From Candidatus Parcubacteria bacterium (GTDB lineage Bacteria; Patescibacteriota; Minisyncoccia; Phycocordibacterales; Zambryskibacteraceae), in the NCBI GenBank assembly GCA_019661845.1, contig JAIFWL010000003.1, positions 1 to 12,515 of the forward strand: DNA of 12,515 bases. Direction: 5' to 3'. The position numbers and the translations under genes were made by a program. The notes below the pieces were generated by a model. That model did no database searches, was not told where the DNA came from, and saw nothing but the letters and a program-made list of their open reading frames with translations. Below are positions 1-6,212 of the stretch, piece by piece. Each line of letters starts with the position of its first letter. Position 1 is the stretch's first letter.

Positions 1-90
1 GAATATATTGAGATTACTCCTAAGTCCGTGCGCTTGCGCAAGGTGCTTCTAACTCAATCCGACCGCAACAAAGCTCAGAAGAAGGGATAG
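1..90 (+). CDS. typA: TypA/BipA GTPase, C-terminal end only
   Basis: The window opens inside a frame that reads 29 residues to a TAG at 88-90. The residues include ITPKSVRLRK, which matches the conserved C-terminal tail of the translational GTPase TypA/BipA (E. coli has VTPKSIRIRK followed by a basic end). TypA is a ribosome-associated GTPase of the EF-G family involved in ribosome assembly and stress adaptation. Only the last part of the C-terminal domain is visible; the GTPase domain lies before base 1. The gene converges on the cytidylate kinase gene. I see no clear + strand T-run terminator after it. Identification rests on a short but very typical motif. Confidence 0.8.
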   Translation, partial: EYIEITPKSVRLRKVLLTQSDRNKAQKKG

Positions 91-100
91 TATAGAAGTG

Positions 101-138
101 AAATAAAAAGAACCGCGCCCCTCCAGTGGAGAAACGCG
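101..138 (-). terminator. Rho-independent terminator of the cytidylate kinase gene
   Basis: Read on the - strand, CGCG (138-135) pairs with CGCG (117-114) and an inner CTCC/GGAG (131-128 with 124-121) closes an ACT loop. The hairpin is followed by GTTC and a T-rich run (complement of 101-109). It lies just downstream of the kinase stop at 162. The internal-loop A/C-rich mismatch makes the stem imperfect. Confidence 0.6.
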
Positions 139-161
139 ATTCGGAATTCGGCGACAAGTGC

Positions 162-800
162 TCACCTCGAGAGGGCGACCTTCGTGGATTCACTGATCTC
201 ATGGAGCATCCTTGCTAAGGCCTGCCTCTCAGTCAGCTTGCTGACGTCGATCTCGATAGCGTCAGGGTGCTTCTTGAGAGGGAAAACCTCGCGAGTAGTA
301 TCCTTCTCGTCACGAGCGAGGATATCACTCAGTACCCTCTCGTAGGAAATCTCCTCACGCCCCTCGCGCGCCTTGAGGAGCTGGAGGAAGCGCTGAGCTG
401 CACGCACCTCGGGAAAGGCCGTGAGGAAGAACTTGATGTCAGCCTCAGGATACTCCCATGCACCGGCACGGCCGTCGATGAGCGCTCCCCTTGAGAAGAA
501 GTGGAGACTCCTCAGTCGGGCATTGAGTGCCTCCCGCACCGAGCGGATCTCGCTCACCTTCGGCACCATGTTGCCGATCTCTTCCGTACGAAGGATGGGG
601 TACTGGAGATCTGTGACCTCGAGCGTGCGAGCAATCTCCTGCCACGTAGCCATCCCCGAGCACTTGCTGTGCTTGTATACCAACGCTCGGTACCAGAGCC
701 CGGAGTCGATCACGTCGAGCCCTAAGCGCTCGCCCAAGCTCTTGGTCAAGGTTCCCTTGCCCACACCGCTTGGACCGTCAATCACTATCAACTTCATCAT
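162..800 (-). CDS. cmk: cytidylate kinase (CMP/dCMP kinase)
   Basis: 212 residues, close to the usual Cmk length of about 220. The enzyme transfers phosphate from ATP to CMP or dCMP in the cytoplasm, feeding CTP/dCTP pools. A P-loop GPSGVGKGT lies at residues 9-17, followed by LDVIDSGLWYRAL, the Cmk version of the D-(T/S)-G-x-x-YR nucleotide-binding motif. Later come a VREALNARLR helix, DGRAGAWEYPEADIKFFLTA (family: DGRD-x-G-x-x-x-P-A-x-x-K-x-F-L-T-A; here the Asp after GR is Ala) and the lid-like RDEKDTTR. The last segment DAIEIDVSKL is also typical. Start is one of two adjacent ATGs (800 or 797), preceded by the purine-rich AGAGGAG. The GRA variation is the one oddity; a related P-loop nucleotide kinase is the alternative. 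Confidence 0.85.
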   Translation of the reverse strand: MMKLIVIDGPSGVGKGTLTKSLGERLGLDVIDSGLWYRALVYKHSKCSGMATWQEIARTLEVTDLQYPILRTEEIGNMVPKVSEIRSVREALNARLRSLHFFSRGALIDGRAGAWEYPEADIKFFLTAFPEVRAAQRFLQLLKAREGREEISYERVLSDILARDEKDTTREVFPLKKHPDAIEIDVSKLTERQALARMLHEISESTKVALSR

Positions 801-820
801 TGCGCTCTCCTCTCTCCCTA

Positions 821-850
821 TAGATAAACATGAAGAACACTTCCTGTCAA
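821..850 (-). promoter_or_regulatory. candidate sigma-70 promoter for the cytidylate kinase gene
   Basis: On the - strand a perfect -35 TTGACA (850-845) is followed after 18 bases by TATCTA (826-821), a weak -10. The start would fall near 814, about 14 nt before the ATG. The -35 is convincing and the -10 is not; TATAG slightly downstream is an alternative. Confidence 0.4.
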
Positions 851-861
851 AGAGTCTTTGA
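847..861. promoter_or_regulatory. palindrome in the divergent cmk/hisS promoter region
   Basis: TCAAAGA, one central G, then TCTTTGA: a perfect 7+7 inverted repeat. It overlaps the -35 of the kinase promoter on one strand and the -35 position of the hisS promoter on the other, where no good -35 hexamer is visible. An operator for a dimeric regulator is the natural reading, but a 15-bp palindrome alone is modest evidence. Confidence 0.35.
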
Positions 862-874
862 AATCAATTTTTAG

Positions 875-880
875 TATAAT
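875..880 (+). promoter_or_regulatory. -10 box of hisS; likely leaderless transcript
   Basis: A perfect TATAAT ends six bases before the hisS ATG at 887. The expected transcription start (6-8 bases after the -10) therefore coincides with the start codon, and no Shine-Dalgarno sequence fits in the gap. The -35 position (about 852-857) is poor. Confidence 0.65.
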
Positions 881-886
881 TGCAGG

Positions 887-1990
887 ATGTCTAAGCTTTC
901 AACCGACTCATACAAGGGCGTCCGCGACTTCTACCCTGAGGATCAATTCATTCAGAACTACATTAACGCCATTTGGAGGACGACCGTAGAGCGATTTGGT
1001 TATGAGGAATACGGTGCTTCCATCCTCGAACACACTGAGATTTATACCGAGAAGTCAGGTGAACAGATTGTGAACGAACAGACCTTCACCTTCACCGACC
1101 GAGGTGGTCGCTCAGTTACTCTGCGCCCTGAGATGACTCCAAGTGTCGCCAGGATGCTTGCCCACAAGAGGCGAGAACTCGGCTTCCCACTACGTTGGTA
1201 CTCAATCCCAAATTTATTCCGCTACGAAGCAACTCAGCGTGGAAGACTCCGCGAACACTGGCAATTGAATGCTGACCTATTCGGCTTAAGTGGTATTGAA
1301 GCAGAGGTGGAGGTCATCCAACTTGCTTACCAGATCATGCGCAACTTCGGTGCCAAGGATGAGGACCTCGAAATCCGTCTCAACTATCCTACCGGCACTG
1401 ATAGTGATTTAGAGAAGTTAATGGATAAGTTGCGTGAGATTGGCATCACTAATACCAAGATCGACAAGACCCTAGCTCGTGGCCAAGCTTACTACACTGG
1501 TGCAGTATTCGAATTCTTCGACACTAACCCTGAGAACAATCGTTCGATCCTCGGCGGTGGCCGTTATGATAACCTCACTTCCCTCTTCGGTGATTCTGAA
1601 CTTCCTGCTGTGGGGTTCGGCTGTGGAGATGTGACTACCCGTGACTTCTTGGAAACACACAAACTCTTACCTGAGTACCGACCTTCAACCATGATTGCTG
1701 TCTTGCCTACGGAAGAAAAGGTATTGGGCGAAGTATGGAAAGTGGCCATGTCCCTACGCATGAGCGGTTACAACGTCTCTGTTGACTGGTCTATGAAGAA
1801 GCTCGGCGACATGATCAAGAATGCCGACAAACTCCACATCCCATTCGTTATGGTGGTGGGTGAAGATGAGTTGAAGAGTAAGAAGTTCAAGGTAAAGAAT
1901 CTTAAGACCGGCGAGGAGAAGGAGGTTAACTTCGAAGAGAAGCCTCATGAGCATAAGCACAAGCACGAAGGCCACGATCATAATCACTAA
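887..1990 (+). CDS. hisS: histidyl-tRNA synthetase (short class II form)
   Basis: 367 residues; typical bacterial HisRS has about 420. It would charge tRNA-His in the cytoplasm. Visible parts: N-terminal GVRDFYPED; class II motif 2 FRYEATQRGRLREHW from about residue 111 (R112, E114); the histidine-specific loop ARGQAYYTG at 197-205; GGGRYD at 223-228; motif 3 GFGCGD at 243-248; and a C-terminal anticodon-binding-like domain from about 265. The family loop is RGLDYYTG, so Leu is Gln and Asp is Ala here. Only about 65 residues separate motif 2's end from this loop, so the usual insertion domain is largely missing. The tail (about 352-367) is a His/Lys/Glu-rich metal-binding-like stretch. Stop TAA and the next ATG overlap (TAATG), so the exonuclease is translationally coupled. 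A HisZ-like paralogue is possible, but the retained Arg and YYTG favour a synthetase. Confidence 0.8.
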   Translation: MSKLSTDSYKGVRDFYPEDQFIQNYINAIWRTTVERFGYEEYGASILEHTEIYTEKSGEQIVNEQTFTFTDRGGRSVTLRPEMTPSVARMLAHKRRELGFPLRWYSIPNLFRYEATQRGRLREHWQLNADLFGLSGIEAEVEVIQLAYQIMRNFGAKDEDLEIRLNYPTGTDSDLEKLMDKLREIGITNTKIDKTLARGQAYYTGAVFEFFDTNPENNRSILGGGRYDNLTSLFGDSELPAVGFGCGDVTTRDFLETHKLLPEYRPSTMIAVLPTEEKVLGEVWKVAMSLRMSGYNVSVDWSMKKLGDMIKNADKLHIPFVMVVGEDELKSKKFKVKNLKTGEEKEVNFEEKPHEHKHKHEGHDHNH

Positions 1991-2565
1991 TGAGGAAAAT
2001 AGTTTTCGATATTGAAACTAGTAATATCTTTACTGAGGTGGGTTCTGCTGACCCAGCTGCTCTTGATATTGCTGTAGTGGGCATTTATGATTCGGAAACA
2101 GATTCTTACTCTACCTTCCTTAAGGAAGACTTGCACAAACTCTGGCCCATCCTTGAACACAGTGACATGCTGATAGGCTTCTACTCTGAACACTTCGACC
2201 TACCTCTTCTTAACAAATATTATCCAGGAGATCTGTCTAAGATTAAGCAACTCGATATTCTTAAAGAAATTAGGAAGCAATACGGCCGCGGCATGTCACT
2301 AGATAAGCTGGCTGAAGGCACTCTGGGGAAGAAGAAGAGTGGCCACGGACTAGAAGCGACTAAGTGGTGGAAGCAGGGGGAATACGACAAGGTAAGGAAC
2401 TACTGCCTAGACGATGTGAGGATTACTAAGGAACTCTACGACCACGCCACTACTCATAATAAGCTTATCTTCAAGGAAGGAAATCAGTTGAAGGAGGTGA
2501 AGCTTGATACAAGTGAATGGGAAATGCCGGGGGAAAAGAAGCTTACTTTCAGTATGGGTTTCTAG
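1990..2565 (+). CDS. DEDDy-type 3'-5' exonuclease (RNase H-like fold, YprB/PolB-exo-like)
   Basis: 191 residues. Exo motif I is FDIETS (D7, E9), motif II is GFYSEHFDLPLL (D70), and motif III is YCLDD (Y138, D142), the YxxxD form of DEDD exonucleases. These residues bind the two metal ions that hydrolyse nucleic acid from the 3' end. Size and motifs match the stand-alone RNase_H_2/YprB-like proteins rather than DnaQ or a polymerase domain. The ATG shares a base with the hisS stop, so no separate ribosome entry site is needed. The residues after about 155 have no recognisable motif. Substrate (DNA or RNA) cannot be told from sequence; the nuclease two genes downstream suggests nucleic-acid repair or processing. 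Confidence 0.75.
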   Translation: MRKIVFDIETSNIFTEVGSADPAALDIAVVGIYDSETDSYSTFLKEDLHKLWPILEHSDMLIGFYSEHFDLPLLNKYYPGDLSKIKQLDILKEIRKQYGRGMSLDKLAEGTLGKKKSGHGLEATKWWKQGEYDKVRNYCLDDVRITKELYDHATTHNKLIFKEGNQLKEVKLDTSEWEMPGEKKLTFSMGF

Positions 2566-2567
2566 AA

Positions 2568-2576
2568 TGCTATAAT
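2568..2576 (+). promoter_or_regulatory. extended -10 promoter before the DsbA-like gene
   Basis: TGC directly followed by TATAAT (2571-2576) is an extended -10 element. The ATG at 2591 lies 14 bases further, giving a leader of about 7 nt without a Shine-Dalgarno. No good -35 is visible, as is common for extended -10 promoters. It may serve the oxidoreductase and DUF2779 genes independently of hisS. Confidence 0.55.
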
Positions 2577-2590
2577 GCGGGGACAAATAT

Positions 2591-3283
2591 ATGGAACCAA
2601 CACACGAACAAAACAAGTTACTCATCCCTATCGCCATAGTGCTCGCTGGAGGGCTCGTGGCCAGCGCTATCTACTTCGGTAGTGGCAAGCCTTATACTGG
2701 GAGTCTCACGGGAGGCACTCAGCAAGCAGCCCAGGATGCTCCAGGGGTAACTAGCGAAGACCATATTGTAGGAAGAGCTGATGCTTCCGTAGTTGTCGTA
2801 GAATATTCTGATACTGAATGCCCATTCTGCAAAACTTTCCACAACACTATGAGGCAACTTATGAGTGAATACAGTGGACAAGTTTCTTGGGTTTATCGCC
2901 ACTTCCCCATCTCTCAACTTCATAGCAAGGCCCCACACGAAGCTGAGGCCACAGAGTGTGCTGCCGAACTCGGAGGTAATACCGCCTTCTGGAAATATTT
3001 GAACCAAGTTTTCGATACTACTCAATCCAACGATTCACTGGATCCTATGGAGCTTCCGAAGATTGCTGGCTCTATTGGCTTAGATGTTACAGCCTTCAAC
3101 TCCTGTCTCTCTAGTGGTAAATATACGGATAAAATTTCTAAGAGTGTCGAGGAAGCTGTAAGGATTGGAGCTCGAGGCACACCATACTCAGTCATCATTA
3201 AGAAGAATGGTGATCAAGTGGTCATAAACGGTGCCGAGCCTTACGCTACAGTAAAGGCGAAGATCGACGCCGCACTCAAGTAA
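2591..3283 (+). CDS. membrane-anchored DsbA-like thiol-disulfide oxidoreductase
   Basis: 230 residues. A hydrophobic segment at about residues 10-29 with no clear cleavage site makes an N-terminal anchor, followed by a Gly/Ser/Thr/Gln-rich linker (31-52). The rest is a thioredoxin-fold DsbA domain (Thioredoxin_4 type) with the active site CPFC at 77-80 and the cis-proline loop GTP (T197, P198). Such proteins form or shuffle disulfides in exported proteins on the outer face of the membrane. Two further cysteines in the helical insert (about C118 and C168 regions) may form a structural disulfide. The gene follows an extended -10 box and its TAA is immediately followed by the GTG of the next gene, so the two are co-transcribed. 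Redox partner and substrates are not visible here. Confidence 0.85.
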   Translation: MEPTHEQNKLLIPIAIVLAGGLVASAIYFGSGKPYTGSLTGGTQQAAQDAPGVTSEDHIVGRADASVVVVEYSDTECPFCKTFHNTMRQLMSEYSGQVSWVYRHFPISQLHSKAPHEAEATECAAELGGNTAFWKYLNQVFDTTQSNDSLDPMELPKIAGSIGLDVTAFNSCLSSGKYTDKISKSVEEAVRIGARGTPYSVIIKKNGDQVVINGAEPYATVKAKIDAALK

Positions 3284-4681
3284 GTGCTTTCAAAAACTAA
3301 TTACATCCTCTGGCGTGATTGCCACAAGAACGCTTGGCTTAAGATTCATAAGCCAGACATTTACTATGCTCATGAACTCTCCGACTTCGAGAAACAGATT
3401 ATAGAAACAGGTAATGAAGTGGATCTCCTCGCCCGAGAACTCTTTCCCACTGGCGAATACCAGAAGAGGTTTGAGGTAGATGGATACCTTGCTATCACAG
3501 ATATCCTTGCCGGCAATAATTTGTATGAAGTTAAGGCAACCAATGCCATAGACAAGAAGACCCACCTACATGACCTCACGTTTCAGTACGTTGTACTCAA
3601 ACGTGCAGGGTTAGAAATAGATAGTGCCAACTTAATCCACTTAAATCCGGAGTATGTAAGGAAAGGTGAGATTGATCTCAACAAACTCTTCCAGATTGAA
3701 GATGTTACAGAAGTAGTGAAGGAAATGGCAGAAGAGGTGATGGCTGAGATGCAACTTGCCAAGGGTTATCTCGCGAGCGAGAAGGAGCCTGTAGGCCCCT
3801 GTGACTGCTTGCGCAAAGGACGCTCGGCTCACTGCACCACCTTCAGCTACTCAAACCCTGATATCCCAGAGTATGGAGTACATGATCTTACACGCATTGG
3901 TTTAAGTAAGAGGAAGCTTACTGAACTTGTAGACTCGCACATATTTAAACTAGAAGATATTCCAGAATCTACAGAGCTAAGTGACATCCAGAAGAATCAA
4001 ATCTGGACCTACTTGAATGATCGCGAGATCATTTCTAGGGAAGCTATTGCAGAGGAGTTTGAGAAGTTAGAATTCCCTCTCTACTTTCTAGATTATGAGA
4101 CTTTCCCTGCCGCAATACCACGCTTCGACCAATTCTCTCCTTACCAACAGATCCCCTTTCAATACTCGCTCCATATACTTGAAAATCCAGAATCACAAGC
4201 GCCAATTCACAAAGAGTTTCTTCATACTGGCAAAGATGACCCGAGCCGAGCCTTCGCCGAATCTTTGTATAACGACTTGGAAGGCAAGGGATCTGTCATC
4301 GTCTGGCACAAGAGCTTCGAATGTTCGAGGAACAAAGAGTTAGCAGAGAGGCTCCCTCAATTTAAAAACTTCTTTGATGAAGTGGAGAAACGCGTTTATG
4401 ATCTCGAAGACATATTTAAGAAGCAACATCATGTGCACAAAGACTTCTACGGCAGCACTTCCATCAAGTACGTCCTCCCTGTCCTTGCCCCAGATTTAAG
4501 TTATAAGAATCTTGAGATTAAAGAAGGTGGCACAGCAAGTCAGAAGTGGAATGAGATGGTTACTGGTGACATTACGCAGGAAGAAAAAGCCGTTATATCT
4601 AAGAACCTCAAGGATTACTGCAAGTTAGACACTTACGCCATGTATGCCATTTGGGGGGCTCTACAAAGCCTTATTAATTAA
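3284..4681 (+). CDS. DUF2779 protein: Cas4-like PD-(D/E)XK domain fused to DEDD exonuclease-like domain
   Basis: 465 residues from a GTG that abuts the preceding TAA. The N-terminal half looks like a Cas4/AddB-type nuclease: D73 and E82-V-K84 form the PD-(D/E)XK signature, Q101 fits the following helix, and C13 with C173, C175 and C184 could hold the iron-sulfur cluster typical of that family. The C-terminal half is the DUF2779 domain, an RNase H-like fold: FLDYETF (D270, E272), VIVWHKSFE in the middle, and YCKLD (Y445, D449) at the end match exo motifs I-III. So one chain carries two candidate nuclease sites. DUF2779 proteins are of unknown function; DNA end processing or defence is inference. 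The gene ends in an AT-rich terminator that overlaps the start of the accessory island. Confidence 0.75.
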   Translation: MLSKTNYILWRDCHKNAWLKIHKPDIYYAHELSDFEKQIIETGNEVDLLARELFPTGEYQKRFEVDGYLAITDILAGNNLYEVKATNAIDKKTHLHDLTFQYVVLKRAGLEIDSANLIHLNPEYVRKGEIDLNKLFQIEDVTEVVKEMAEEVMAEMQLAKGYLASEKEPVGPCDCLRKGRSAHCTTFSYSNPDIPEYGVHDLTRIGLSKRKLTELVDSHIFKLEDIPESTELSDIQKNQIWTYLNDREIISREAIAEEFEKLEFPLYFLDYETFPAAIPRFDQFSPYQQIPFQYSLHILENPESQAPIHKEFLHTGKDDPSRAFAESLYNDLEGKGSVIVWHKSFECSRNKELAERLPQFKNFFDEVEKRVYDLEDIFKKQHHVHKDFYGSTSIKYVLPVLAPDLSYKNLEIKEGGTASQKWNEMVTGDITQEEKAVISKNLKDYCKLDTYAMYAIWGALQSLIN

Positions 4682-4713
4682 TATTTGACTTAGACGTTCA
4701 AATATGTTTTTAT
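4681..4713 (+). terminator. AT-rich Rho-independent terminator after the DUF2779 gene
   Basis: ATATTTGA (4681-4688) pairs perfectly with TCAAATAT (4698-4705), with a 9-nt loop, then G and TTTTT. The stem begins within the stop codon. It is short and AT-only, so termination may be partial; the same bases overlap a candidate promoter for the RNA-unit transcript. Confidence 0.5.
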
Positions 4714-4716
4714 AGT
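4685..4716 (+). promoter_or_regulatory. candidate promoter of the RNA-unit/IS110-like transcript
   Basis: TTGACT (4685-4690) and TATAGT (4711-4716) are the same two hexamers as in the excellent promoter at 6803-6831, but here 20 bases apart instead of 17. A start about 7 bases after the -10 falls at about 4723, at the left foot of the first RNA unit (4721). The long spacer lowers confidence. Confidence 0.4.
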
Positions 4717-4720
4717 AGAG

Positions 4721-4767
4721 AGTGCGATGATGATCCCTGTCCAATAGGACGATTGAGAAATTGCACT
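4721..4767 (+). ncRNA. RNA unit 1
   Basis: Outer stem AGTGC/GCACT (4721-4725, 4763-4767). First loop strand GATGATGATCCCT is 13 nt, inner hairpin GTCC-AATA-GGAC (4739-4750), second loop strand GATTGAGAAATT (4751-4762). The extra base in the first strand is shared only with unit 9. No complementarity between the two strands is evident. Confidence 0.75.
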
Positions 4768-4768
4768 T

Positions 4769-4826
4769 ACACGGCAGACGATTGATAACCTGTCTATAAA
4801 GACGATGGGAGTTATGTCTGCCGTGT
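4769..4826 (+). ncRNA. RNA unit 2
   Basis: A perfect 11-bp outer stem ACACGGCAGAC/GTCTGCCGTGT (4769-4779, 4816-4826). Loop strands GATTGATAACCT (4780-4791) and GATGGGAGTTAT (4804-4815) flank GTCT-ATAA-AGAC (4792-4803). ATAAC in the first strand is complementary to GTTAT in the second, so the two could pair or could read opposite strands of one target. This is one of the clearest copies of the consensus. Confidence 0.85.
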
Positions 4827-4828
4827 CT

Positions 4829-4865
4829 GATCTTTAACATGTCCTTCGGGACGAAAGGAGGCCCT
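4829..4865 (+). promoter_or_regulatory. incomplete RNA unit containing the ribosome binding site
   Basis: GATCTTTAACAT (4829-4840) has the unit consensus (GAT, 12 nt, final T). It is followed by GTCC-TTCG-GGAC (4841-4852), a UUCG-capped inner hairpin, and GAAAGGAGGCCC (4853-4864). The second strand contains the Shine-Dalgarno AAAGGAGG (4854-4861), 5 nt before the GTG at 4867. No outer stem is present. If the protein binds the units, it could bind here and block its own translation. Confidence 0.6.
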
Positions 4866-4866
4866 A

Positions 4867-6075
4867 GTGGCCCGTATTATCGGTATCCAGCATCGCGTCA
4901 AGAAAACCTCTACCGGGGAATCTCGACCCACCATGGTTGCGATCTCCGATGGAGAGCACGTTCGTGAATTGGAACTCGAGGATGAACAAGCTGAGCTCGA
5001 CTTCGTGTTCGGCAAGTTCCCTGTCGGGTGGAGAGAGCCGATTGAGGGAGAAGATCTCTCAACTCTGCTGCCACACCATACCAAGAAGAGGAAGAAGGGT
5101 ATGGAGGAGGTGGTGCAGATCCCAGCGCAGTACGAAGGGCTCTGCGCAAACGATTCAGTCGTCATGATCCTTGGTGGATCCGGCGACAGACTCGCCTTCG
5201 CACTTTCCCGTCAAGGAGAGAAGGTTGGGGCAAAGATCTTCCGTATTCCTGGCTTCAAATTGGCTTCGCATCGACGTGAAGCTGACAAGAAGAAGGATCA
5301 CGTGGAACTTGCCCGAATCTTCGTGGAAAAACCTGAGCTCTACTACGAAGTGAGCCCTGCAGACCGGGATAAAATCCGTGTTGCTGAACTCCATCGTGCG
5401 CGTCGTGATACGCAGGTCGACAGAATCGCCTGCGAACAGCGCTTGCGCCAGCGACTCATCGGCACCATTTTCCTCTCGGAGGAAGGTGGCTACCCCGAGG
5501 GCACTGTCGCTGACGAGTTCGACAAGCTCAAGGCAAACGACACGATCCTTGCTACGCTCACCAAGGAGGAACGTCAGCGCGAAACCGAACTGCGTACCGC
5601 AATTCAGAAGGTGCCGATCTGGCAGGAGTTCTTTGCCCCCATGAAGGGCTGTGGAGAAGTCATTGCTGCCGGGCTCATCTCCACCATTGGCGACATCCGG
5701 ATGTTCGATTCGGCAGCCAAACTCAAGGCCTTCTGCGGTGTGCACGTCCTCACGGATGGGCGCTTCCCGCGGAAGCGCACTGGTTCCAGTGCGAACTGGA
5801 ACCCTCGGGCACGGCAAGCCTTGTACCTCCTCGGTCAGCAGTTCGTCTATCGGGCTGACTCAGAGTGGGGTAAGAAGCTCCGTGAGTACAAGGTGAAGTT
5901 CCGTACCAAGTATCCGGAGCCGGTCATCGGTGAGAATGGTAAGAAGCGCTACACCGATATGCACATCCACAAGATGGCGATCTGGCGTACGCTTACGAAG
6001 TTTGTCGAGCGTCTCCACAAGGAGTGGAAGCGACTCGATACGGGAGATGCGCAGAAGAAGACGGAAGCCGCGTAA
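4867..6075 (+). CDS. IS110/Tas-like protein with degenerate catalytic residues
   Basis: 402 residues from GTG with Shine-Dalgarno AAAGGAGG 5 nt upstream. The layout is that of IS110-family transposases. An N-terminal RuvC-like part starts RIIGIQHR; a charged, coiled-coil-like middle runs from about 155 to 255; and a Transposase_20/Nop-like C-terminal part starts GCGEVIAAGLISTIGDIRMF at 261 and continues KLKAFCGV, DGRFPRKRTGSSANWN and RQALYLLGQQF. IS110 enzymes use four acidic residues and a serine. By eye, the first Asp (GID) is Gln8, the Glu of the 'ME-TG' motif is Ile101 (VVMILGGSG), the KTD-x-x-DA motif is ADKKKDHVELA (D140, D144), and the Ser of 'SG' is Asp297 (TDG). So it may bind guide RNA and DNA without cutting or recombining. 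IS110 enzymes work with structured bridge RNAs, which fits the surrounding units. An alternative is a TasR-like protein with a shifted active site. Confidence 0.75.
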   Translation: MARIIGIQHRVKKTSTGESRPTMVAISDGEHVRELELEDEQAELDFVFGKFPVGWREPIEGEDLSTLLPHHTKKRKKGMEEVVQIPAQYEGLCANDSVVMILGGSGDRLAFALSRQGEKVGAKIFRIPGFKLASHRREADKKKDHVELARIFVEKPELYYEVSPADRDKIRVAELHRARRDTQVDRIACEQRLRQRLIGTIFLSEEGGYPEGTVADEFDKLKANDTILATLTKEERQRETELRTAIQKVPIWQEFFAPMKGCGEVIAAGLISTIGDIRMFDSAAKLKAFCGVHVLTDGRFPRKRTGSSANWNPRARQALYLLGQQFVYRADSEWGKKLREYKVKFRTKYPEPVIGENGKKRYTDMHIHKMAIWRTLTKFVERLHKEWKRLDTGDAQKKTEAA

Positions 6076-6095
6076 ATGTTCTTTGGAAGTTTAGG

Positions 6096-6156
6096 TTTTA
6101 AGTGAGACGACATGGCTCCTGTCTTACAGACGACCACAGGATTGTCTCATCTAAAA
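6096..6156 (+). ncRNA. RNA unit 3
   Basis: Outer stem TTTTAAGTGAGAC with GTCTCATCTAAAA (6096-6108, 6144-6156), about 12 pairs with one mismatch and one G-U. Loop strands GACATGGCTCCT (6109-6120) and GACCACAGGATT (6132-6143), both starting GAC, flank GTCT-TAC-AGAC (6121-6131). TCCT in strand one is complementary to AGGA in strand two. The unit starts 20 nt after the protein stop. Confidence 0.8.
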
Positions 6157-6160
6157 TTTT

Positions 6161-6210
6161 GGGGGACGATTAGTCATCTGAGCCACGGCTCGAAGGAGAT
6201 GATGTCCCCC
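6161..6210 (+). ncRNA. RNA unit 4
   Basis: Outer stem GGGGGAC/GTCCCCC (6161-6167, 6204-6210). Loop strands GATTAGTCATCT (6168-6179) and GAAGGAGATGAT (6192-6203) flank GAGC-CACG-GCTC (6180-6191). TCATCT is complementary to AGATGA, in the same register as the ATAAC/GTTAT pair of unit 2. The GAGC/GCTC inner stem replaces GTCY/RGAC with pairing kept. Confidence 0.85.
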
Positions 6211-6212
6211 GT

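Noticed and set aside
421-861. A long + strand frame antisense to the cytidylate kinase gene
   Set aside because: Its composition is that of a shadow frame (Ser/Arg-rich), it covers the kinase gene and both divergent promoters, and has no family motif.
887-1990. HisZ, the regulatory HisRS paralogue
   Set aside because: HisZ normally lacks the histidine-specific loop, whereas ARGxxYYTG is kept here, and no hisG lies nearby.
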